NCBI RefSeq assembly: GCF_017591425.1
Contig: NW_024464918.1
Location: forward strand, 27,246,001-27,310,000
Reading direction: 5' to 3'
Length of the DNA stretch: 64,000 nt
Source of the DNA: Ochotona curzoniae
Lineage: Eukaryota; Chordata; Mammalia; Lagomorpha; Ochotonidae
Shown piece by piece: positions 47,906 through 59,800 of this stretch. The stretch's first letter is position 1. The number at the start of each line of letters is the position of its first letter. The notes under the pieces were generated by a model. The model was not told where the DNA came from. It saw only the letters and a program-made list of their open reading frames with translations, and did no database searches. A program made the translations under genes and the position numbers.

Positions 47906-50662
47906 GTTAACCTACAATACAATGTAAACTTTTATGAAAAGAATTTGAAGTACACTAGATTTTTTTCAGGAAGTTATCATGTAACTATCCAGGTGCAGTA
48001 CAAGTCGGGGCACTGCATCCTTTGCGGATGGATTTCCTGTCGCTGCGTTTCTCACAAGTCCTAAAGAACCCAGGTGTCTGGTGTTCGGTGCAGCTCCTCG
48101 CTCAGGCACCAGCACCCACACCCGCGATTTTTTGCATTCCGGATGTTAGCACACCTTAGTCATTTTCTGGAACTGCTTCCTTGGCCTTGGCACCATTAGT
48201 GATTTTCATAATAACTGTTTGGTTGAAGAATTGAAGTTCCTTGGAAGTTTAGCTTTTCAGAGAGAAAATATTTTCCTCAAGGCCATCTCTTCCAAATCTC
48301 AAGGTGGTGGCAAGCAAGGAGTAATAAATATTTGTTGCAAGAAATGCTGCAGGAGTGGAAGAAAAAAACCGCCAGGGCCCACCAGGGCTGTGAAGATGCA
48401 GGCGACCCTGAGAGTCTGTGCTTGGTCACCCCAATGGCTACAGTCAACCTCAGGAGTGTTCCGTTTCGTTGAGGACTTGCCATTTGGAAACAACAGCTGT
48501 TAAGATCCCAGAAGTGAAGCGGAAAGATGGCTGGCTTCTCAATGTTTTCTCCCAGAGGTCCTTGGGAGCGACAGATTGTCACAAAGTGACAGAATGTGCA
48601 GCGCATGTCCCCGGGAGGAAGGGAAATGACACCGAGGCAGCAGGAAGGGGCATGTGCTCCACGCAGGTGAAGCCTCTGCAAGTCCACAGCACACAGGCAG
48701 GCTGACCCTGCAGGTGGACGAGAGCTCGCCCGGCATCCGGCCTCCGTCACTGAGCAAGTTATCGGAAGGCGAGAGGCATAAAGTGCACGTTACAGGACAG
48801 GATGACACTGAAGTAAGGGGGGGGGGAGGGCAGGGGAAGACCACAACTGTCCCAAAGACCGTGGTTGACGCATATTCCCCCGTGCACAGCTGTTAGCGGG
48901 AGGCAGATGTCCCGTGAGGCTAGGTGGAGTTGTATGGTTTGCTTCGGGTAACATTCTATAACATTCTATCACTGTAACATTCTATCACCGTGAGATGGCA
49001 ACTTCCCTCCCACCTGGCCTAGCACAGCACAGAACAAAGTAGGAGAGAGCTGGAGCAGCCAGCAACACGATCGGATTCTCCCAGAGACGGAATCTGGACA
49101 CCTGTGCCAAGGCCACTGGGACAGTCTCAGCTTTTCCAGGCAACACCCAGGAGGTGACACAACTTAGCCTCATGGTGTTTGCCTGAGAACAGCAGGGAGA
49201 AAAGTGACCACACCTAAGCAGGCGATCCTTAGGTTTCAGTAGCGGAGAGAGAGAACCTTTGGGAGACTACCATGTACCAAGCGAGGCTTTATTTGACTTG
49301 AGGCCCCTGTCCTCATTTTAACTTGAGCAGGTTGCAGTCTTGCGAGCCTACTGCAGTCTAACCTGGAAACACTTTGGAACACTTGTCAGTGCATACCAGC
49401 AGCCAACACCCGGCCTGACCCATTCACTCATTACCATGAACTCAACTACAGACAAAGCAAGGATTAAGAAAAATAGCCCTATTCCTTCAACACAGCAGGC
49501 AAGGATAACGCTTCCAGCAGATGGCTCCATCACAAAGTGGAATGTGGTTTCCAGCAGTTCACACAGCGAGGGGCTGTGTGCTGCACCCAAGGCCTCTGGA
49601 TTTTTGCTATCCTCAGAAGCCACCAGGACCCTATTTCTACAGAGCCAGGGCACTCTTCGGTGGTTCTGCTAGCTCCTTTGCGACTCCTCTGGAAAGGCAT
49701 TATGCTTCACTCGGGAAGGTTCTGGGTTTGGGGGGGTGGGGGGAGGTGGGGAGGCGGGGAAAGCATGCACAGGCCAGAAGAGGAACGAAGAGCTGCTGTC
49801 CTCTGGGTCAGAACCCAGAACCACCACCTGGGCCAGATGCCAAGGACACTCTGCAGTTGGGTGTGGCTTATGTGCATAGATGTTCACAGCATACACACGT
49901 TTTTGTATGGATGCAGCCACTGTGACGCTACAAACCAACGTCTCCTCCCACTGCTCCAATCAGGGCACACTGGTGGCAAGAGGACACAAGAGTTGGACCA
50001 AAAAGAATGACCTCTCTGGGACGGGACCCCGAGAGGGACAAATGGCAGAAGCATAAACCAACCCAGGGCACCTTTATTACACTACGCATGGGCTTAAGAA
50101 TTGGCTCTTATCAAATATTAAGGGGGGAAAAAAATACACCCATGTTTGCCGTATTCCTTTGGTCATTACAAAGCAAAAGAACCAATGAAAGTTATTCGTA
50201 AATTGTGGGCAGTTCCACAAGACCCCTGCCATGCGCTTCCTCTTCCCCCTCTCCTCCGGATGTCAGAGACCCGAGTCCTCAGGAGATGCTGCAGGAGCAG
50301 GCAGAGGGAGGCTTTTCATTTTTATTTTCCATAAAAGTTAGAGCGAGTAAGAACGAGTGGGAACGTCCCTTCCTCAGGGTTGGAGGTGCACTCTCCGACA
50401 GCTGGCAGCTTCGCGGTGCAGAGGCCAGAGGGAAGGGCGGGCTTGGCGGGCCGTCCACTGCTCACCTTGTGCACACATAGGTTTTGACTCTCGCAGGCAG
50501 CATGGTTTCTGATCCTTCCTTAGGATGCAGCAGTCTTTTAAAAAAAATATTGTATTATAATAATAATAATATGAATCTCTTTTTTGTGTGTGTGTGTGTT
50601 TTCGGTTTTCGTTTTATCCATTTCTTTCAGGGATAGGGGTGTAAGGGGAGAGCAAGAAAGTG
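47900..50662 (-). other. FAF2: FAF2 3'UTR (distal end uncertain)
   Basis: Sequence downstream of the FAF2 stop on the minus strand, with no SINE for its whole length even though flanks are dense. Candidate poly(A) signals on the minus strand are AATAAA at 50326-50321 and 50078-50073, and a distal ATTAAA at 47905-47900. Just after the stop lie a CA-repeat stretch and a TATTATTATTATTATA run. Which signal is used cannot be decided from sequence. Confidence 0.55.
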
Positions 50663-50845
50663 TCATTCATCTGTCAGGTCCTGAACAAAGAGAACTTCTG
50701 TGTGGCTCAGTCCGGCTTCCTGCAGCGTAGGGGGGTTGGGCCACTCCGCTGAAGGGACACAAGGCAGCACCCGCCTGGGAAAATTAGCTTCGATCTGAAA
50801 CTTTTCAGGGCTTTCCTTCAAGGAGAATAAGAAGTCATGGATTAC
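50663..50845 (-). CDS. FAF2: FAF2 last coding exon, UBX domain end
   Basis: After 'gacctctgcag', encodes VIHDFLFSLKESPEKFQIEA, NFPRRVLPCVPSAEWPNPP and ends VLFVQDLTDE with stop TGA (50665-50663). FPR is the conserved UBX loop that inserts into the p97 N-domain. It lies 5.6 kb from the preceding exon. Confidence 0.97.
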   Translation of the reverse strand, partial: VIHDFLFSLKESPEKFQIEANFPRRVLPCVPSAEWPNPPTLQEAGLSHTEVLFVQDLTDE

Positions 50846-53800
50846 CTGCAGAGGTCATCAAAAAAAAAAAAAAGCCAATCAGATACACAGACACACACAC
50901 AAACACTCCCCCCGCCGCCCCGCAGTCCAGCCCAATGCTGCTCATTTCTCCCAGGTTGATTCTGAGGGAGGAAGGCATCACAGCAGGTTCATTGAGATGT
51001 TCCTGCTTCCAGGGTAACATGCAGGGCAATCCTTTGAAAAGAAATTATTCAGGTGAACGCTATCCCTATTCGGAATGGATTCATGTTTCTTCTTTTGGTA
51101 ACCTGTTTGATATAAAGCTCGATACTTAGACATAATCACAAAGTTTCAGAAAAGTTGAAAGCATCAAACCGAATTTTTTTTCTTTGAATTAACTAAGACT
51201 GAATTGTTAATCTGATGTCCCATTAGTCCAGAATAGCTGATAGTATTGCTCTGGAAAGTCTTTGTACATAATCTTAGCCCTCAGAATCAGCAAAGTTTAC
51301 TGATCATAAAACAATATATTCAGTAGCCCACTGGTATCCGGGAAGGATCGGCTCCTTGCCCATCAGAAACACCTGATGAGGATGTGCGTGTCCTATATAA
51401 AATGGGGTAAACACACCTATGCTTTCCTCTTGCTAACTTTACCATAGTATAAAATGCTACCCAAATTGCTGTTCCACTGTAGTATACACATTTTTTCATC
51501 TGCAACTGATCAGATGTAAGGATGCAGACCTTATGGTGCAGGTGGCTCTGAACGGATCACACTGCTCCAGTTCTAGCCAAGCTCTGCCAGCTTTTAAATT
51601 TTTTTAAATTTGATTTTTGCTGATATTTACACAGTCGGGAAGGATGCATGCCCATGTGGACCACCGCTTAGGGTGGGAAGGGTCAGGGATTAGGGGAAAG
51701 TGGATGAGATTACTGTTTCCACATTTTTCTTCTTCCTGTATCTGGGGGAAGGGAGGCGAGAAGGAGAGAAGCCGCACCCAGTACCTGGGGATGGGGGCTG
51801 GCCACCAGATGTCATCCCAGGGTCCCCGGGTGGCGCATGCTCCAGGGGGACTTCTGCCAGTTATTTTTAGCAGAAGGCTCCGGCTGAGATGCAGGTGTCA
51901 CATCTCCCACGTTTCCTCTTTCAGACTGACACAGCTCGACAGTGTTTCCACGGCTGGTATAACTTTGCCACCGCCCAGGCTGTCGGTCACTCATTTGTGC
52001 AATGTCTCCTGATGTGTCTTCTCAGCATTAGGTTCGCCTTGTGCGCTTCTGGCAGAAATGTTACAGAAAGCCTTCTGCGTTCTGCTGCTTGCTATTCGGG
52101 TTGAGTGTGTGTGGCACCATCTTTGCTATCTTATCTCACTGAGCTGGTACCTGCCAGGCCTCTCCTCTATTCTGGGTTAACACTCTGCAACTATGGAGAT
52201 GCTCTCTTCCTCAAAGCTTCAACATTTCCGATTTTATTCAACAGTGATAGTCATTACTTATATGAATGTTCCAGCTGTTCCACAGGGAGTCACACTTGAA
52301 TGGGCAGGCATCTGCGTCTGACATGCCCCTATCATGGTCCGAAGACCTCCATTTCCTGCCACAAGCTGACCTGGCCCTGGATGAGCCATGTCTCCCAGGA
52401 GCCCTGGCTTTTTTTTTAGAGAATGATGGTGAGTACAAGCCAAAATGTAGGTGCTAGGTGTGCTGGCTGCCCCTGGGAGCTCTCCACGGACAGAGAATGT
52501 GTCCGTGGGGACGGCGTGGGGCCACAGCTTTGTCAGACTCCCTGTAAGGATGAGGAAGGCGTTTCAGCCACCCTCCCTAGTTGGGAGAATCTCACTTCTT
52601 TTCACTTGATTTCTCCACACGACGAGCTCAGCTCAGTGTTGACCTCCCTTGGACGAAGAAGCACATCCTTCAGCTAGCTCACCCTCGGACCTTCAGACAG
52701 AGGTTTTCATTTATGAAATTTTTATATATAAAAGAAAAATTTGTTGGAACGTTAGATTTACAGAGAAAAGCAGATAGAGAGAGAAAGATCTCCTATCCTT
52801 CAGTTCATTTTCCAGATGGCTGTAATGGTTCTGGATGGGGCAGCCAGAAGCAAAGACTCAGGAGCTGCTTCTGGATCTCCCACTCTGGAGGCGGGAACCC
52901 AAATACTTGGGCCATAATCCCACTGCTTTTCCTAGGCCATCAGCAGGGAGTTGGATTAGAAATGGAATACCTGGGGCTGGCACGGTAGCCAGGCAGCTAA
53001 AGTCCTCCCCTTGAACATGACAGGACCCCCTATGGGCACTGGTTTGTGTCCCAGAGGCCCCACTTTCTGTCCACCTCCCTGCTTGTAGCCTAGGAGAGCA
53101 GTAGAGGACAGCCCAAGGCCTTGGACCCTGCACCCGTGTGGGAGAAGCTGCACCCCCATGGGAGGCTCCGGGCTCCTGGCTTAGCTCCAGCCGTTGCGGT
53201 TGCCTGAGAAGTGAATCAATGGATGGAAGATCTTCCTCTCTATCTCTCCTTTTCTTTGTATATCTGCCTTCCCAATTAAAACAAACAAAAACCAAGGAAC
53301 ACCTGGGTTACTAACTGGCACCCATACTGGGGTGCCAACATGCCAGGAAGCAACTTTACCCGCTACATCACAGGACCAAGCCGAGCTCTCAAGTTTTAGT
53401 CCACCACTTGTCATTTTTACACCCCTCCCCCCCTTAAAGACTTATTTATTTTTAGTGGAAAGGCAGATTTACAGAGAGAAGGAGAGACAGAGAAAGATTT
53501 TCCATCAGTGTGGTTCACCTCCCAAGTGACCACAATGGCCAGAGCTGCGCTGATCCGAAGCCAGGAGCCAGGAACTTCTTTCAGGTCTCCCATGCGAATG
53601 CAGGGTCCCAAGGCTCTGGGTCGTCCTTGACTGCTTTCCCAGGCCACAAGCAGGGAGCTGGATGGGAAGCGGGGCATCTGGGATTAGAACCAGCACTCAT
53701 ATGAGATCCAGTGCATGGAAGGTGAGGATTTTAGCCACAAGGCTACCGTCCCAGGCCCTCAGTTCCCTTTTCCATTCTTCAAATGAGTAAAAGACAGACT

Positions 53801-56800
53801 TTATTTGAAGGTGAAATACTACTTTGTGCTAGTTTTTCACTGCTTAAGAATATGTAACACGGGAACAGAACTAGCATTTTGTGCTTAACAATGATGAAAG
53901 AGTTGAACATCATCAGGAAATCAATTACTATCAAAGCTCCCTGTGGTTAGCAATGGACAAAAAATTCATAATGCTGTAGATGTAGTGTGGATTTCTCGTT
54001 GATGGCCGCTTTTCGCCCTCTTCCTGTGAGCTGGTGGTTTGGATGCAGCTTATACACGTTGTCCCCTGAGCCTCTCACCACTGCCCAGACCTGAGCGTGC
54101 TCTGCCAAGCAGGTCCTCCAGGAGGCCAGGTTCAGAGCACGTGACACGGCTCTGCGGTCCTCCAGCCCCGCAGCCTCACATCACCGGCTTCGGGAATGCT
54201 AATCCCAGCGCCATCACACCCAGTTTCTGTACTTGATCTGTACTTGTTCTCCCACTGTTTAATCCCATTTACACTAACTTCTCCATCTCATGTGATGATG
54301 GCATTTTCCCCCTAAAAACAGCTTTTCAAAGCCTCCAAGGAATAAAGAGTTAACCAATGGTTAGTTCTGTTTTGGTCACGAAGAGGGACTTTTGTTCCAA
54401 ATTTCCAACAGACTTTCCCTCCAACATTCTTGAGTCAATCTGTTAGGTCTTTCACATTGAACTTTTTGTCTACCACAATTTTGGGGCTATCCCATGAAGC
54501 CCCACAGAGTTCAGGTGCACAACAATGAAACTGCTGTGAACACATTCCCTAAAATAAGTACGCAAGGGTTGGTGGGATAGCCTAGTGGCTAAATCCCTGC
54601 CTTGCAACTGCTGAAATCCCATGTGGGCACCGGTTCACATCCTGGCAGCTCCGCTTCCCATCCAGCTCCCTGCTTGTGGTCTGGGAAAGCAGTCGAGAAC
54701 GGCCCAAAGTCTTGGGACCCTGCACCCGTGTGGGAGACCTGGAGGAAGCTCCTGGCTTCAGATTGGCTCAGCTGTGGCTGTTGTGGTCACTTGGGAGGTG
54801 AACCAGCAGACAGAAGATCTCTCTCTGCCTCTCCTATCTGTAAATCTGCCTTTCCAATAAAAATAAATAAATCTTTAAGGAATAAAAATATATATGTAAG
54901 CAAACCCCGAGAAGTACAGAGGAGGCTGGGGGAAGGGAGTTGGCATCCAGTAACCACCGCATACAGCAGCTACTGCATGAGACACATGCAGGTACTGCAG
55001 AGTGAGACACACAACACCTTCCTCAAAGGAAACAAGTGCGTTAGCGAGAAGCAAGGAAAAGTGGCAGATTTTTTTGTTTGTTTTGAACATTTCCTTTTCC
55101 ACCAGACAACTCTTAACTTTTGTTGTATGATAGTTCTTGCGTCTTACTTCGTTATTGGCCAGTAAACCCAATGAATCCCAGAAGCACAACCCAGCCATCT
55201 CTGAAATCCCCAGTGCCTGGTCCGTTCTGTGACACACCAGCAGTCACTGCTGTGGTGGCCGGGAAAGCTGCTGCACGTGATGCCAGAGTCCTGTGTGGGC
55301 GTTGGTCAGAGTTAGCTGCTTTGCTTCAACTCTGCTAACAGCCTGGGAAAAGCAGTGGAAGATGGCCCAAATAACTGGGCCCTTACCATCCATTACAGGA
55401 GACTGGAGGCGCTGCTAGCTTTGGCTGAGCCCAGTGCTGGCTGTTGTGCAGTGTTATTAAGCAGTGATTTAAGCTCTCCCTGTAACTCCCATTTGAGAAT
55501 AAATATATGGGTGTATATATACATATAAACACACACATATAAAAAGATTATCTTACAAAAGAATTTAAAAATAAATTTATGAACCTGGCACAGTAGCCTA
55601 GTGGCTAGAGTCCTCGCTTTGAACATGCGGTGGGTCTCATATGGTCACTGGTTCTAATCCCAGCGGCCCCACTTCCCACCCAGGGAAAGCAGCAGAGGAT
55701 GGCCTTGGGACCCTGCACCCATGTGGCAGACCCAGAAGCTCCTGGCTTCGGGATGGCACAGCTCCAGCCATGGCGGCCGCCTGGGGAGTGAACCAGCGGA
55801 CCAGGAGTCTCCTCTCTGTCTCCCCTCCTTTTTGCATTATTTGACTCTCCAATTAAAAAAAAAAAAAAAAAACACATTTAGTACCCTTCAAAATCTGGCC
55901 CTCATTCTGTGAGATTCTGAGAGTCTACTTTCGTACAGAGATGGCAAACACTATTACGCAGGTCACTACCACATGAAAAGTGGAGCTTTGCTTGTTACGG
56001 CTGAAGCAGCAGCAAGTGCGAAAGAATGACACAGAGAATGCACGTGCAGCTCCAGCAGATGTGCAGCTCCAGGGCTTTCCAGTCCCTGCAGACAGAGCTT
56101 TCTTTCCACTCTGAAGCTAATGCAAAGACAGCACAGAAGAGCTGTCTACCTTCAAATACGCAAGTCTTTTGTGCTATTTCTTTGCAAGACATCTATTTTA
56201 CTTAGAAGCCAAAAACTCAGTCAAACGAAGAAATGTTAAAAGTTGCTGAGGTGGCAGCTGGATCTGAGGGGACCCCTGGCTCACTGTATTCTTCCTGGTT
56301 TCCAGCACTTCGTCCCTGCTGCCCCTGCTCTCCAGTTCCTCTAAGCAGCACGTTCCTAACAACGCTCTCAAGGCCCCACCGACACTTCCCGAGCGCGAGC
56401 CCAGACCCTCCATATGCATCGCGCAACACAGGTGGTCCTTACTGTTAGAGACTGTGAGAAGTGGAATCGTCTCTCTACTCGAGAATCATTGGGTAACTTG
56501 AAAATGATCTTGACACTTTCTGGGTCATCTGGGGAAGGCTCCGGAGGAAGGCACTCCAACTTCCTTTCCTTTTCCTCTTGTAAGTTCTGTAGAAACAAAG
56601 CAGCGGTGAGACCGTGGCATCAACAGAAAACTGGGAACAAACACCGTGACCACGTGGGCTTAGTGTGCAGTCAAAAGAAAAATGTCTAACTACGACAGGA
56701 AAAACTATTTCCCAAGAGTAAGAAAAAAACCTAAATCACCGTACCACTGCATAACACGTGTTACTGAGACTACAGTTACACATTTAACTATTTGAGGAAA

Positions 56801-59800
56801 AAGAGTGGCTCAAAGGCACTAGCTATGAACAAGTGGGGATGCATAGTGAAATAAGACCATGAATGAAATGCCTTGTCAGCAAACACCGGCTCTAAAAATG
56901 AACATGTAAATGGCAGGGAAAATTTAGCGAGCCACAGCTAGAGCGTCTTGTAGTGTCTTGCTTGTGCAGCTATGAGCAACCCCAGGTGCTGGGTCCCGGG
57001 TGGTGGGTCCCGGGTGGTGGGTCCCAGGTGGTGGGTCCCGGGTGGGTACCTGCCGCCGCCTCTCCTCCGCCAGCTTCTGCTGCTGCACCTCCTCTTCCTT
57101 CTGCCGCCTGCGCTCCCGCTCCTCCCTCTTCTTCCTCTCTTTCTCCTGGTCGGCCCTGAGCGACGCCAAGTAGGCCTCATCCTGCTGCTGCCTCAGTACC
57201 TGGGTTTGGTTTCTTTCTTCCCTGTGGACAGATCAAAAACAAAACGGGAATTCCACAAAGCTGTTTCTCATACTGATCCTGGGGGAAGTTGGCTGATTAA
57301 TAATGTTGAGACTGGAAGAGACTGACAGAAATGAGATGAATTTTCTCTTTTCAATTTAACTTCGGGGGTCGGGGGGAAAGGGCAAATTTTCCTTTCTCTT
57401 TTACGTTTTCTCCCTTTTAACTTGATCAACAATATCCTATTTTAAGGTCAATCTCCTTCTGAGGATATGTTCCACTGATAAAATCCAAAACCACATATTC
57501 ATGTTAGAAAATTTATAGGGCCTCGAGCAATGGACCAGTGGCTAACTCCTCGTCTTGCATCCATCGGGATTCCACCTGGGTACCAGTTCATGTCTTGGAA
57601 GCTCCACTTCCCCTCCAGCTTCCTGCTTGCGGCCTGGGAAAGCAGAGGAGGACGACCCAAAGCCTTAAGACCCTGCACTTGTGTGGGATCCCAGAAGAAG
57701 CTGCCAGGATCCCATGTGTCCCAGGTGCTTCACTTCCTATTCAGATCCCTGCTTGTGGCCTGGGAAAGCAGTTGAGGATGGCTGAAAGCCTTGAGACCCC
57801 GTACCCATGGGGGAGACACAGAAAAAGCTCCTGGCGTTGTGGTCACTTGGGGAGTGAAACAGCGGACTGAAGAGCTTTCTCTCTGTCTCTCCTTCTCTTT
57901 GTAAATCTGATTTTCCAATAAAAATAAATAAATCATAAAAAAAGGAAAATTAATGAGATGTAGGCCTGATGTGATCTTTCGATTGGCTAATCCTTTGCCT
58001 TGCAAGTCTGAGATCCCATATGGATGCTGGTTTGTGCCCCACCTGTTTCACTTCCCATCCATTTTCCTGCTTATGTCTTAGGAAAACAGTGGAGATGAGC
58101 AGGCCTTGGGACCCTGCACCCATGTGGGAGCCTTGGAAGAAGCTCTAGGGTTCAGATCAGCCTAGCTCTGGCCAATGTGGCCATTTGGCATGACCCAGCA
58201 CATAAAAGATCTGCCCCCCCCCCCCGTCTCTCCTCTCTATAAATCTACCTTCCTAATAAAATAATAAGTAAATCTTAAAAAAAAAAAAAACTGAGATGTT
58301 TATTTAGTCTAGAGAGTAAAAATCTTGTGCATACAGATTCAGCCTCCTGCTCACTTCACAGGTTCTGTTAAGAATACAAGTGTTGGCATTAAAAAGACAA
58401 AAGAAGAAAGAAAAAAACAATCGCGCGCACTTAAGATGTCTTAACCCACTGCCTCTCTCCTAGCGGTTCTGGCTCCCAACCCAAGCTTCCTGCTAATGCA
58501 GAAGCCAGGAGGCAGCAGGGTAAGGTTCAAGTCGTGGGGCCTATGTCACACGACAGAGACCTACTGGCGCTCTGGTTCTGCCTTAAGCCCAGCCTGGGCC
58601 ACTGCAGGCACCTAGGCAGTGAAATTTATTTATGTTTCAAACAAATTACAAAACAACAACAACAAAAACCTTTAAAAAGTTTTATCTATTAGGCTTGGTG
58701 TAATGGCTCAGCGGCTAACTCTTCCCCTTGCACATGCCAGAATCCCCTACAGGCGCCATTTGTGTCCTGGCCATCCTGCTTCCCATCCAGCTCCCTGCTT
58801 GTAGATTGGGACAGCAGTCGAGGACGGCCCAAAGCCTTGGGACCCTGTACCCGCGTGGGAGACCCAAAAGAAGCTCCTGGCTCCTGATCAGCGCAGCACC
58901 ATCTGTTGCAGTCACTTCGGGAGTGAATCCTTGGACGAAGATCTTCCTCTCTATCTCTCCTCCTCTCTGTGTATCTGCCTTTTCAATAAAAATAAATAAT
59001 TCTTAAAAAAAAGAAATTATAATAATGCATGCTATTTATATCAGAAAAAAACAAACAAAAAACAAACACCTGAAAATTATCTAGAAGTCCAGCAAGGGAC
59101 CTGGTTCCACTATGGTGTATTTAGATATGGAGTGCCATTCTAAGTTTACATTTAAAATAGTTTCCATGTGCCATTTCGCTAGATGTGTGTGTTCTCATCC
59201 AGGGTTCCTGGCTCATGGAGAGCCATTACGCCTTTTCTTCTGTACCATCTTGGGGCTGGCTCTAAGGACATTCTCTGACCACAACCCCCCATCAGCAGAG
59301 ACTGTCCCCAAGCCTGAGAGGAAGGCATGCTGCAGAGAGGCCAGCAAGGACCTGAACAGGCTAGGCCTTGGTGGGATCCTCCACTTGGCCCAGGAACCTC
59401 AGCTCAGACCCTTTTGTCCAATCACATTTCTGAATGGCTGTCTATGCTTCGATCACGCTTCCCCAAGAGTCTCCACAAAAAGCCCCCATGGCCTGGCTTC
59501 TCAGCGCCTTCAAAATGCCGCACACACGCAGCACCCTCAAGGGTGGTGTGTCTGCGGAGGACAAGGAAGCCCCCTGCCTCTTCCTGCACACCCTCCCATA
59601 GGCATCTCTTTGTGTCCTTCAGTTTGTTCTTTCTGATCAACTGGTAAACCTAAGTGTTTTCTTGAGTTCTGTCAGCTGTTCCAGCAAGTAACTAAACGCA
59701 AAGAAGGGACTGTGAAAATTCTGAGTTACAATCATTTGGTCAGAAGTACAGATTAAACAATGCAGTGCTTGCAACAGCGTCTACAATGAGTGGTGGTGGT

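Larger units (their letters stand above)
50846..56442 (-). other. FAF2 last intron, repeat-rich
   Basis: 5.6 kb without FAF2 exons. It holds one unclassified repeat copy, an old L1 3' end and at least six SINEs, including a nested pair. Between about 53.8 and 54.5 kb I see nothing recognisable. Confidence 0.7.
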
